Source: Seminavis robusta
Taxonomy: Eukaryota > Bacillariophyta > Bacillariophyceae > Naviculales > Naviculaceae
Length of the DNA stretch: 63,203 nucleotides
Reading direction: 5' to 3'
Assembly (NCBI GenBank): GCA_903772945.1
Contig: CAICTM010000495.1
Coordinates: forward strand, 1 to 63,203
Both the position numbers and the translations under genes were made by a program. Below are positions 55,034 through 63,203 of the stretch, in pieces. Every line of letters starts with the position of its first letter. Position 1 is the first letter of the stretch. The notes beneath the pieces are model-generated. The model was not told the origin of the DNA. It saw only the letters and a program-made list of their open reading frames with translations, and made no database searches.

Positions 55034-56002
55034 ATGGTCGCCCGAACATCAAGCGGAAGAGGAGCAAGAAACAGCAGCGGTAGCGCAGGTGTTATTAGCA
55101 GCGGAAGACTCGTTAGCACCAGCAGCAAGGATCGCAACCATGGCAAACCACAACCGCAGCCTTTGTCTACGGTAGTCAACAACAGCAGCAACACCAATTC
55201 TGGAGCAGAATCAGCGACGAGCTTTAGCCATTATCCCAAGATTGATAATGCTATCTTGACTATGAAATCGGCTCTTGGACGATTCACACGTGCCAATGAT
55301 CGCCGTATGGTGCTAAGGACTCTCAAGGAAGTCAAGTACTTGAAGGCTTTGCCCATTGATCCACGTCCGCCTCCCATGGTGGATCTGGAAGAACTAGAAT
55401 TGGAAGTTGCCAAGGAAAGTCTCGTCTTGAATGGACAAGCATTTCATCGTAAGACCAAGTACGGTCGTACATCCACTGATTTCTTACACGTGTTGCATGA
55501 GCTTTGTTACCAACTGTGCGAAAATGCCTCTTGTTCCTCGACAGCTTCTGTCATTGGTGTTGGCAACGATGCAAGTGCTAATGCTAGCATGATATCCTCT
55601 CTGGCCGTGACGTTGTCTCCCGATACTCTGTACTATGATCTCTTGTGTCGTCTCGCCCGTACCATCACTTCCTCCGACTGCTATGCCAAGCTTAATGAAA
55701 TTCTAGGAAGTCATGAACTCAACTTGATGAATGCCAGCGCCGAACGCAAACCCAAAATCAAAAAGGGCAAACCTGGTTTTGTCAGTGACACTCCGCCTAT
55801 TGAGATCAACATCTTTGAGGAAGGCGGCAACATTCATGCGCACATTGTGACTACGTTGGGATTTGGTTTGTACCGCAAACTGGACGTCAACACAGGACGA
55901 CCCTGGATCAAAATGCAGGTGGAACTCAACGAACGCATGAACTTTTCATCTGGCAGTCAGGTCCGGCATATCACCATTCATTGGCCCGATATGTACGTCT
56001 AA
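55034..56002 (+). CDS. Conserved-looking protein of unknown function
   Basis: 322 residues, single exon, ATG at 55034 (CCCAAGATGGTC). The first 70 residues are Ser/Gly/Asn-rich and disordered. About 70-130 is basic and helical (KIDNAILTMKSALGRFTRAN ... TLKEVKYLKALPIDPRPPPM). About 130-245 is helical. The C-terminal 80 residues form an apparent beta domain (PIEINIFEEGGNIHAHIVTT ... YRKLDVNTGRPWIKMQVELN ... QVRHITIHWPDMYV). No signal peptide or membrane span. I do not recognise the family; the ordered core without repeats argues for a real gene. Confidence 0.7.
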   Translation: MVARTSSGRGARNSSGSAGVISSGRLVSTSSKDRNHGKPQPQPLSTVVNNSSNTNSGAESATSFSHYPKIDNAILTMKSALGRFTRANDRRMVLRTLKEVKYLKALPIDPRPPPMVDLEELELEVAKESLVLNGQAFHRKTKYGRTSTDFLHVLHELCYQLCENASCSSTASVIGVGNDASANASMISSLAVTLSPDTLYYDLLCRLARTITSSDCYAKLNEILGSHELNLMNASAERKPKIKKGKPGFVSDTPPIEINIFEEGGNIHAHIVTTLGFGLYRKLDVNTGRPWIKMQVELNERMNFSSGSQVRHITIHWPDMYV

Positions 56003-56979
56003 TAAAAGCAGCAGATCAAAGCGCTACAGTAGAGACAGACAACAACATGCTTGATCTTGCCGGCGGCGAGAATCGTGGAGAAGATCCCGAAGGCTTGACC
56101 AGTGCAATCATGATCCATTCAACCAACATGAGAATCTGCCTTCAAAAGAGATAAGGGTTGAGGTAGACAAGAAATAGAAGCCAAGCCAAGGTGAAGAAGT
56201 TTCATTGGTGTACAAGTAAGCTTCATAGTAACAATAGTTCCAAGAATACAGTTCTAGTAGTGAATCATGTGCAAGGAGGCCGTCAACGCAACCATGTGGG
56301 TATGGCTGTATGATTTTATGCTTTTTTGCTTCGCACAGTTTCGTTGCCCTTCTTTCCTCAGTGCCACAGCTGCAGTATTTTGCGTTGCCTCGGCGATTGC
56401 TTTCTTGTCACAAGGCCACAAGCTCTGCTCCTGATTTGGCGTCGGTCACCCGGTCCTGAAACCACTGGGTCAGAGCGAGATGGCAGTAGAACGGCGTTGT
56501 TCTGGTCAAACTTGAGGACTATCTATGTATGCATACAGCAGATTTGCCCACCAAAATAATAGTCTGGGTCTGAGCCAACATAAGCATAGTAGCCTCTCAA
56601 AAGGACCGAGAATAGGTAAGCACTTGATTCCAAACATGTTCCAGATGGATGCTGCAGTTCTTCCTGTCTCCCGGACAAGCCATTGTTGTCGCTTTCGGTG
56701 GGTCAAGCCACCACGCATGCATTTCCGTGCCGTGGCACAATTATGTTTTACATGTAGTTCGATCATCGTTCCTCTCCACGGAAGTATCTAAAAGGAAAGG
56801 TAGAACCGTGGCCGAATGTGCAGCAAAAGATGATTGAGTGACTGTCTAGTTGTTTATTTTTATTTATCTGCCCATGGTGTTGATGGTGCTGGTGTGGTCT
56901 CTTCTTCAGAGCTCTTAATTATAATACTAACTTGCTAGCTAGACACAACATCCTGTATAACAATTGAACAGCTCGCATC
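56003..56979. other. Intergenic region
   Basis: No supported gene; open frames of 60-88 codons overlap on both strands without coding character. TTGCTAGCTAGACAC at 56931 lies 50 bp before the next ATG. Confidence 0.45.
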
Positions 56980-58440
56980 ATGTCAGCTTGTACTGAGACC
57001 AGCCCCAAGAGACAGAATGTCTCACCTCCTTTCATCTCCTTGTTGATGCATCGAGACGATATTTTGGTGGGAAAGATCTTTCCTTTTGTTGGGATGGGTC
57101 ACTATGCCTTTGTAGGAGCTGTCAGCAAGAAAATGAATCAGCTATACAAGGAGTACTGTGACAAAGCAACTGATCCTCCCAGGAGAGGTAGCACACACAC
57201 ATTGTACACAGCTGCTTTCTACAGTGTTGCGTGTGCCAAGTACTGGTACAGTGACAGTTCCAGCAACAAGACACCCGCCCGAAACAACGTTTGTGAAGCA
57301 GTTGCCAAAACCGGAAATCCTGCTGTCATTCAGTGGGCCCACTTTGAAAAAGCCTTTACCTGGGATGAAGAGGCATGTGGAGCTGCTGCTGAAGGTGGAC
57401 ATCTTGCACTACTGAAATGGCTTCATGAAAAGGGTTGTCCATGGGATGAGATGACATGTGCGCGAGCCGCCCGTGGTGGTCACTTTGAATGCCTAAAATA
57501 TGCCCATGATAAAGGCTGTCCATGGGACCAACGAACTTGTCAAAATGCTGCAAAACGTGGGAACATTGAAATCCTTAGGTATGCTCACGAGAAGGGTTGT
57601 CCATGGGATCGACAAACGTGCTTGAATGCTGGCGGTGGTGGGCATTTGAATGTCCTAAAATATGCTCACGAGAATGGTTGTCCATGGGATGAACAAACGT
57701 GCTCTGATGCTGCTGGTAGTGGGCATTTGGATGTCCTAAAATATGCTCATGAGAATGGTTGTCCATGGGATGAACAAACGTGCTGTGATGCTGCTGGCGG
57801 TGGGCATTTGGATGTCCTAAAATATACTCATGAAAATGGATGCCCATGGGATGAACACACATGCCACTATGCTGCTAATTTTGGTCACCTGGATGTGCTC
57901 AAGTATGCCCATGAAAATGGATGCCCTTGGGATGAATGGACGTGCACCAGAGCTGCAAGGAGTAGTCTCAAAATTCTTGTGTATGCTCGTGACAATGGCT
58001 GCCCTTGGGATGAAGAGACGTGTTCTTATGCTGCTTGTTATGGGCATTTGGATGTCCTAAAATATGCTCGTGAGAATGGTTGTCCATGGGATGAAGAAAC
58101 ATGTTCTGATGCTGCTTTTGACGGGCAGTTGGATGCCCTAAAATATGCTCATGAGAATGGTTGTCCATGGGGTGAACTCACATGTTCTTATGCTGCTCGT
58201 GGTGGGCATTTGGATATCCTGAAATATGCCCATGAAAATGGCTGTCCTTGGAATGTGGACACTTGCAGCAAAGCTGCTGAACAGGGTCACCTGGATTGTC
58301 TTCAGTATGCCCATGAAAATGGATGCCCCTGGGACCGCTCAACATGGAAATCTGCCAAGAAAAGCCAAATTCCCAAAATAATAAAATATCTCGGCGACAA
58401 TGGATTCCCTGCAGGGGGTGGTTACGACGACAGGCATTAG
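56980..58440 (+). CDS. Ankyrin-type repeat protein with 27-residue GCPWDE repeats
   Basis: 486 residues, single exon, ATG at 56980. Residues 1-90 form a distinct N-terminal domain (LMHRDDILVGKIFPFVGMGH YAF-V-AVSKKMNQLYKEY) resembling an F-box-like helical cap. From about 115 there are 13 tandem units of mostly 27 residues of the form GHLDVLKYAHENGCPWDE-TCSDAA. In the middle (57.6-58.2 kb) the 81-bp DNA units are nearly identical, a sign of recent unit duplication or gene conversion. The family is common in diatoms and other algae and probably acts in protein binding. One unit (SSLKILVYARDN, about 330) lacks the usual GHLD start. Confidence 0.85.
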   Translation: MSACTETSPKRQNVSPPFISLLMHRDDILVGKIFPFVGMGHYAFVGAVSKKMNQLYKEYCDKATDPPRRGSTHTLYTAAFYSVACAKYWYSDSSSNKTPARNNVCEAVAKTGNPAVIQWAHFEKAFTWDEEACGAAAEGGHLALLKWLHEKGCPWDEMTCARAARGGHFECLKYAHDKGCPWDQRTCQNAAKRGNIEILRYAHEKGCPWDRQTCLNAGGGGHLNVLKYAHENGCPWDEQTCSDAAGSGHLDVLKYAHENGCPWDEQTCCDAAGGGHLDVLKYTHENGCPWDEHTCHYAANFGHLDVLKYAHENGCPWDEWTCTRAARSSLKILVYARDNGCPWDEETCSYAACYGHLDVLKYARENGCPWDEETCSDAAFDGQLDALKYAHENGCPWGELTCSYAARGGHLDILKYAHENGCPWNVDTCSKAAEQGHLDCLQYAHENGCPWDRSTWKSAKKSQIPKIIKYLGDNGFPAGGGYDDRH

Positions 58441-58461
58441 CACAGGCGAGGAAGAGTTTGT

Positions 58462-58533
58462 CTAGCTAGGGACCATACCGGTACAGAGACGAGAACACTA
58501 GCTAGGGACCATACCGGTACAGAGACGAGAACA
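58462..58533. repeat. Perfect 36-bp direct duplication containing ATACCGGTAC
   Basis: Two identical tandem 36-bp units (58462-58497 and 58498-58533), each with CTAGCTAGGG and CATACCGGTACAG, just 3' of the ankyrin gene. Confidence 0.9.
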
Positions 58534-58892
58534 CTATAAACACTATAGAGAAATACGGCCGTGTAGCCATGAATTGAAGAAACAGTCTTCGATAGATAGT
58601 GGCTCTTGGGTGTGCCATGCACTGAGGAAAGGACAACGGGCCAAGGGTTGTGGGGGCAGCCCCAGAGGAGTTCTTGCAACTTGTTACTGGTAGGGAATAG
58701 CAGAAGGTGACTACATGTAGCTATGTGCGTTCTCGTATTCTGACTCGACTCATACCAGGTAGGAAGCCATTTGATAGTGCTATATAACATACAAAATTAT
58801 AGATTGAATGAACGATTCCTTGAAGTGCATCAATGAAACATGGACACATGTATCCAGGATTTTGGTATAGTGAAACGATTGCAACCAGTCAG
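58534..58892. other. Spacer between convergent ankyrin and LRR genes
   Basis: Non-coding; 3' UTRs of both flanking genes are expected here. Confidence 0.45.
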
Positions 58893-60929
58893 TTAGTCGC
58901 ACGTACATTGGATCATACTGCAATTCGCAGTCACATCCACTACTTGGGTATCTCCACTGCAGAACTCCTCGGGAAGGTATCCCGTCAACAGTGTATCGGC
59001 GATATCCACATGCTGAAGGCTGGACAACAGACCAAGTTCACTGGGGAGACTTCCAGTCAGTTCAACGTTGCCAGATACATCAAACTCTTTCAAGTTTGTG
59101 AGTAGGCCGAGCTCTGATGGCAGAGTTCCAAAAAAGAAGTTGTCACCAGCTCCAAGATAGGTCAAGTTTTGGCACTTTTTGATGTTGGGATGCAATTTCC
59201 CACGGAATTGATTGGAAGTAAAGTTGACCTGCTCGAGGGAAGGGAAGAGCCCCCAGAGCAACCCGCCGGCCATCAACCGCAGCTTATTGTTGTCAACGTT
59301 CAGAATCCTGACATTGTCCCCCCTTGCAGCCATACCAGGGGAGATGGTGTCGAAGTGGTTGTTGGAAAGGGAAATGATTTCGACAGACACACCCGTGTGG
59401 AGGATGGGTGTAGGACCCGTAAGATTGTTATTGGCCAAATCCAGGGCAAATGCATGAGGGATGTGTGGCATTGCATTGAATGCGGACATGTCAGGGATGG
59501 TGCCTGCAAGGTTGTTGTCCGCCATGGCAAACAAGCGCAGGTTATTGTCCTCGTCGCAGACCGGCATACCGATCAACTCGTCCACGACGGTGTTGAAATA
59601 CCAGTCACATTCGGAAACATCGTAATCCAACCATCCATCATTGTGGAACCAATTGTCTCCGTCCGTGCCGTAGTAGAGAATGGCCAAAACGAACCTCTGT
59701 AGCTGCCGTTCATCCGAGTAGGTATGCAAGTTTGGATCATTGAGCATCCAGATGTTGCCGTAGTAGATGGGAGAACCAATGGTCTCGATGGCTTTGATGG
59801 AAGCAGGAGGCATGCCATCACGGAAGGGAGGGTAGATGGCGGCTGGTGCATCTTCCGCAGGAGTTGCATTCCAACCGACCGTGCTGGGCCTGGTAAAAGC
59901 CGGGGAGGAGGAATCGTCGTCTGGTCTGGTGAAAAAGATGGCGAGGAACAAGATGATCCCCACTACCACCAAAAGAGCGACAACCCAGAACCACCGATTG
60001 GGTGCTGGTTCTTCTTCCACGATTCTGTCGTGAAGAATGTGTCCATCAATGACTTCGGCGGATTCATCAAGATGCGCGCCTCGGTTGCTTGTAACAGAAG
60101 CATCGACAAGGTCTGTTTCTTGTTCCGGAAGCACCAAAGTGGCACCATCAATGACATGCGTGTAGACTTCTTCCTCCACATCGGTATTGGGTTCCACCGC
60201 GGCTTGCTGCTGTCGTCGTGGTCGTCGCTGTTGGTCTGCTGCAGTTGCTCCCATTTCTCCTCCAATACGTTGTGCACCTGGACGAACTTGAGCTCTGCGT
60301 CGTGCCTCTTGTCTTGTCAAGCCAGTGGGCAGTGGCATTGGCATGTCCACAATGTCGTCAAAGGCATTGTTGATGTCGTGGATGCCATTATTATTAGTAC
60401 CGTGGTCCTGGCTAGAGGCATCGTTCCCATCCGAGTCGGTGGACCCTTCTGTGGCCGTCTGAGTGGATTCACTCATCATGGAGTAATCCGTGAATGCTCC
60501 TCCACGCTCTTCCTCTTTCTCCAAGTCTCCTTCTTCTGGATGCTCACCACCTTTGGAAAGATCTTGACTTTCGCTGGATTGGTCCATGACTGGCGGGTCT
60601 GCTGTTGACGGGTCTGCCTTGTTCTTCTGCTGCTCAAGCATCATCTGGTTCTCCTCGTCGGGAACTTCACCATTCATTTGGATGGATTGGTTCACTACTT
60701 GTTCCGAAGGAAGCACCGCTCTGGCCATTTCAATCTTTTCCAACAAGGGGTCCTGTTGGGTCAATGTCTCAAAGGAAGAGGGTGCTGTTTCATCAGGAAG
60801 AAAAGTAGTCACACTTTCCTCTTCTCCTTCTTCTTCCATACCGCCGCCGGTGGATGTTGTCTCATCGACATCTTCGTTGGATCCAAAGGTTTCGGGGTCA
60901 ACGTCGGGCATCCTGTTGTGTTCTGTCAT
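58893..60929 (-). CDS. Single-pass membrane leucine-rich-repeat protein
   Basis: 678 residues from the ATG at 60929 (MTEHNRMPDVDPETFG). Residues 1-310 are acidic, Ser/Thr/Gln-rich and disordered with no signal peptide. One strong membrane span lies at about 313-333 (WFWVVALLVVVGIILFLAIFF). Outside it comes the conserved ILYYGTDGDNWFHNDGWLDY..SECDWY block that caps algal LRR ectodomains, then about eight plant-type LRRs (LFAMADNNLAGTIPDMSAF, LDLANNNLTGPTP, LTYLGAGDNFFFGTLPSELG, KEFDVSGNVELTGSLPSELG), and a Cys-rich end (ANCSMIQCTCD). There is no kinase domain. It is probably a type II surface receptor or adhesion protein. Such genes are expanded in pennate diatoms (recalled, not tested). Confidence 0.83.
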   Translation of the reverse strand: MTEHNRMPDVDPETFGSNEDVDETTSTGGGMEEEGEEESVTTFLPDETAPSSFETLTQQDPLLEKIEMARAVLPSEQVVNQSIQMNGEVPDEENQMMLEQQKNKADPSTADPPVMDQSSESQDLSKGGEHPEEGDLEKEEERGGAFTDYSMMSESTQTATEGSTDSDGNDASSQDHGTNNNGIHDINNAFDDIVDMPMPLPTGLTRQEARRRAQVRPGAQRIGGEMGATAADQQRRPRRQQQAAVEPNTDVEEEVYTHVIDGATLVLPEQETDLVDASVTSNRGAHLDESAEVIDGHILHDRIVEEEPAPNRWFWVVALLVVVGIILFLAIFFTRPDDDSSSPAFTRPSTVGWNATPAEDAPAAIYPPFRDGMPPASIKAIETIGSPIYYGNIWMLNDPNLHTYSDERQLQRFVLAILYYGTDGDNWFHNDGWLDYDVSECDWYFNTVVDELIGMPVCDEDNNLRLFAMADNNLAGTIPDMSAFNAMPHIPHAFALDLANNNLTGPTPILHTGVSVEIISLSNNHFDTISPGMAARGDNVRILNVDNNKLRLMAGGLLWGLFPSLEQVNFTSNQFRGKLHPNIKKCQNLTYLGAGDNFFFGTLPSELGLLTNLKEFDVSGNVELTGSLPSELGLLSSLQHVDIADTLLTGYLPEEFCSGDTQVVDVTANCSMIQCTCD

Positions 60930-62774
60930 TGTAATGAGTTTTGAAGAAAAAAAGATTTTCTCGGCAAAGTGAGTGAACTGAAGATAGGCAAGATCAGGGT
61001 ATTGCAAAGTTGGACCAAAGCAAAATTATGGATCCTCTTTACCGGTATCTACAATCTCAAACAGCTAGATAGAGTTGCTGAAGCCGAGGAAAGGTGACTT
61101 AGTCTGATGGCTACGAATACCGGTGGCAGCTTCATGCTTCATGCAATGTTCAGCATTGACAACGGTACGGGGTACGGTACGGCGGTTGATACGCTGTAAA
61201 GGCGCGGAGGTAGTGGTGTGTACCGGTGTACCATACCGCATGCAGATCTTTGTTGTTCCTTTTGTTCTTTTGTGTCTTCTTTTGTTCCTCTACTGCGAGC
61301 ACTTTGTACCGCGCGGAAATCATTGACTTAAAGTCAAAAGGAGTTGTACAAGACATTGTTAATTCAAGGGCTTGCAATAGAAAAAGAGAAAGTTCCCTTT
61401 GCCTCTCTGGGGGTCAAGCCTCTATTTCAAGTGTGCTATTTTGGTCTTGCTTTAGCAGAACGACATAGAAATGCCGGATGTATCTTCAACAGCAGAGAAA
61501 GCCTGCCGTACTAACAGTACAAAACCGACACTAAGATCACCATTGGTCACACGAGTTTCGCTACTAAAGAACCACGAGCAGTACCGGTAACGCAATTGAC
61601 CTTAGTAATACCTTCATAAACAGCTTGGCTACCTTGTTGTGGTTTCTAGGTTCAGCATCCAACATAATGGATCCTTGTGGGCAACGCACTTTGCCAGTAC
61701 CAAACTTTACCCAAAGACCCTTGACACAGCTTAACTGGTCCTTGAAGGATAGGGTAACAATCTTCTCTCCAGATCCAAACTCATCAACAAACACAGCCTG
61801 CTTGGAGCTGACCTTCTCATGGTTGCTTATCTTCATTTCATTTAAACTTTTCTGGGTCAGCCAGCATTGGAGATTCCATTCAGCATGTATGTATGTAACC
61901 ACCATAACGTTTGCACTAACCAACCTCTACCAAAAACATGCTGACAACATTTGACTCAACGAATGAGAATGTATGTACTAGTAGCATGCCAGTGAATCCA
62001 GTTGAATGAGCAAAAGCGAGGTTGCCGAGAAAAAGTGAAAACCATACCATCCCAGGTCTCATCCCGCAAGGGGTGAGGATTGCAGGTTTCCCAAGTTACA
62101 ACCATCACCTTTTTCATCTGTAGACTCAATTAGTTAGCCTTGTGTGATCAGAATCAGAAAGAGGCCCTGCTGGCTGACCATGATGTATGCCAGGGGTGGT
62201 CAATCTGGTATCTGCAACCCCCAAGCAAATTCTACGACAACAATAATTGAAGGCTTGATTGAAACATCAACAACAAGACTTCATCCTCAGAACAATCAAT
62301 ATGCATGAGCACCATCAACATCATTGGTGCGCACTATGAATGGGAGAATCCATCTTGATGGCCGTCTGTGCACTTTGAATGGGAGAACCAGTTGTTCGCG
62401 GTTTGCAGAGCAACACCAATGCTCGAAGCAGGATGGCCAGAGACTAAACCCAGATAACGATAGAAACCAGCACAGCCGTGAAACGGAGGCGCGAGCCATG
62501 GCTGGCCAGTTGCCCGGAAAGCAAGGAAAGAAGAAGATGACAGCGCGGAGACTGCTGGTCGAAGAGACCCGCAGCGAGCCGGATACCGTCTCGAGATATC
62601 GATAGCACAATTAACTGCGCAGCAAATGGTACCGGTATAACACGGTAGTTCGCATATCAGAACCTCAAACGATTGGTACAGAAAGTACAGCAGGACCGTC
62701 GTGCCGACATCAGCCCAATCGGTACACTACCTCTGTAGAATCGCTGTAGAGCCACTAGCCAATCAAACGTACAT
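60930..62774. other. Intergenic region
   Basis: Several TACCGGTA-type words (61040, 61115, 61220, 61580, 62626). A minus-strand frame 61905-61564 (about 113 codons, CWLTQKSLNEMKISNHEK onward) and a plus frame at 62324-62605 were examined; neither has a recognised family, and the former could be a fragment of a larger gene. Confidence 0.4.
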
Positions 62775-62805
62775 AGCCGACTGACGTCACAGCCGACTGA
62801 CGTCA
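62775..62805. promoter_or_regulatory. Tandem CTGACGTCA elements (CRE-like)
   Basis: AGCCGACTGACGTCA occurs twice, at 62775-62789 and 62791-62805; the second is part of the palindrome ACTGACGTCAGT. TGACGTCA is the classical bZIP/CREB binding core, and TGACGT-type sites are known as CO2/cAMP-responsive elements in a diatom carbonic-anhydrase promoter. No gene start lies within reach inside the window. Confidence 0.5.
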
Positions 62806-62810
62806 GTCGT

Positions 62811-62882
62811 GCATTATTTATTTATTTACTTATTTATTTATTTATTTAATTTTTATTTAATTATTTATCTCTCTCTCTCTCT
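62811..62882. repeat. (TTTA)n and (CT)n microsatellites
   Basis: About 55 bp of imperfect TTTA repeats is followed by about 15 bp of CT repeats. Confidence 0.9.
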
Positions 62883-63203
62883 TCCTCGACGGTGTGACAG
62901 CTCCGATCAGTTCTCTCGTCAGTGGCAAGTCTGCAGTGTTTGGTCGGCGAGGTTTGAGGCGATATGGCCATGCGACTACCTAGTATCTCCCCTCTCCTCT
63001 CTCGCCACAGGAGGTATAGATATAGAGAGATGAGAACACCCAATTCTCTACGCGCTGAGCTGAAGCTAGTCCAACATCCGGTACTATAAACCTGCTGAGT
63101 GTAGAATCAGCAGCTTAGTGAGAGTGAGTGCGTACTCGTAGACCTGTTAAGGTTCACTTAACCAGACCCACTCCCCTAGATCCAAGTACCACTATGTAGT
63201 AGC
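62883..63203. other. Right-edge non-coding sequence
   Basis: No gene seen. A CTATAAACC box at 63084 followed by GAGAGTGAGTGCG could be the promoter of a gene or repeat beyond the edge. Confidence 0.3.

Noticed and set aside
60930..61007. Upstream extension of the LRR frame
   Set aside because: Begins with TTG, no ATG before 60929.
62324..62605. 93-codon plus-strand ORF
   Set aside because: Composition without ordered pattern, contains a small internal duplication, competing frame on the other strand.

Overview
This window is nuclear DNA of a eukaryote, most likely a pennate diatom (stramenopile). Several things point that way: genes interrupted by short GT-AG introns (74-142 bp); ankyrin proteins built on GCPWDE-type repeats; a one-pass leucine-rich-repeat protein with a GDNW block; an mTERF protein whose signal peptide ends in an Ala-Phe junction like the diatom plastid motif; and a Crypton tyrosine recombinase. 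The taxon is inferred, because no rRNA or organelle gene is present.

Layout. 1-7478 is repeat-rich: a left-truncated Ty3/gypsy element and a complete one (3195-7478), both on the minus strand. Between them lie a short-motif array bounded by 17-bp inverted repeats and a GTAGCTTG satellite. 7668-8301 is a broken Rep (HUH endonuclease) gene of CRESS-DNA-virus type, facing a small zinc-motif ORF. About 9.5-13.8 kb is a two-gene DDE transposon. A related, partly decayed copy in the opposite orientation sits at about 48.3-52.6 kb, so the central 34 kb is flanked by long inverted repeats.

The central block holds most of the host-like genes: a Pro/Gly-rich zinc-ribbon protein, a DUF262-HNH nuclease with a signal sequence, an LCAT-like acyltransferase/phospholipase, a mitochondrial PDK-type kinase, a decayed ankyrin gene, a Crypton recombinase with a convergent KOW/coiled-coil gene, a five-exon WD40-TRP-like channel, and threonine aldolase. 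A plus-strand Ty3/gypsy element (39487-44264) is inserted inside the 3' end of an old non-LTR reverse-transcriptase gene. Next comes a five-exon glutamine:fructose-6-phosphate aminotransferase with an N-terminal targeting extension.

The right part (53-61 kb) carries an mTERF gene, a conserved-looking unknown gene, a 27-residue-repeat ankyrin gene and a transmembrane LRR gene. The last 2.2 kb is non-coding.

There is no operon logic; genes are individually transcribed. The two patterns linking regions are mobile elements that pair a recombinase or transposase with a small convergent gene, and recurring palindromes (TACCGGTA, CTAGCTAG) in non-coding DNA. The LTR elements differ from one another largely by one-base gaps, so some apparent decay may be uncorrected long-read error in repeats.
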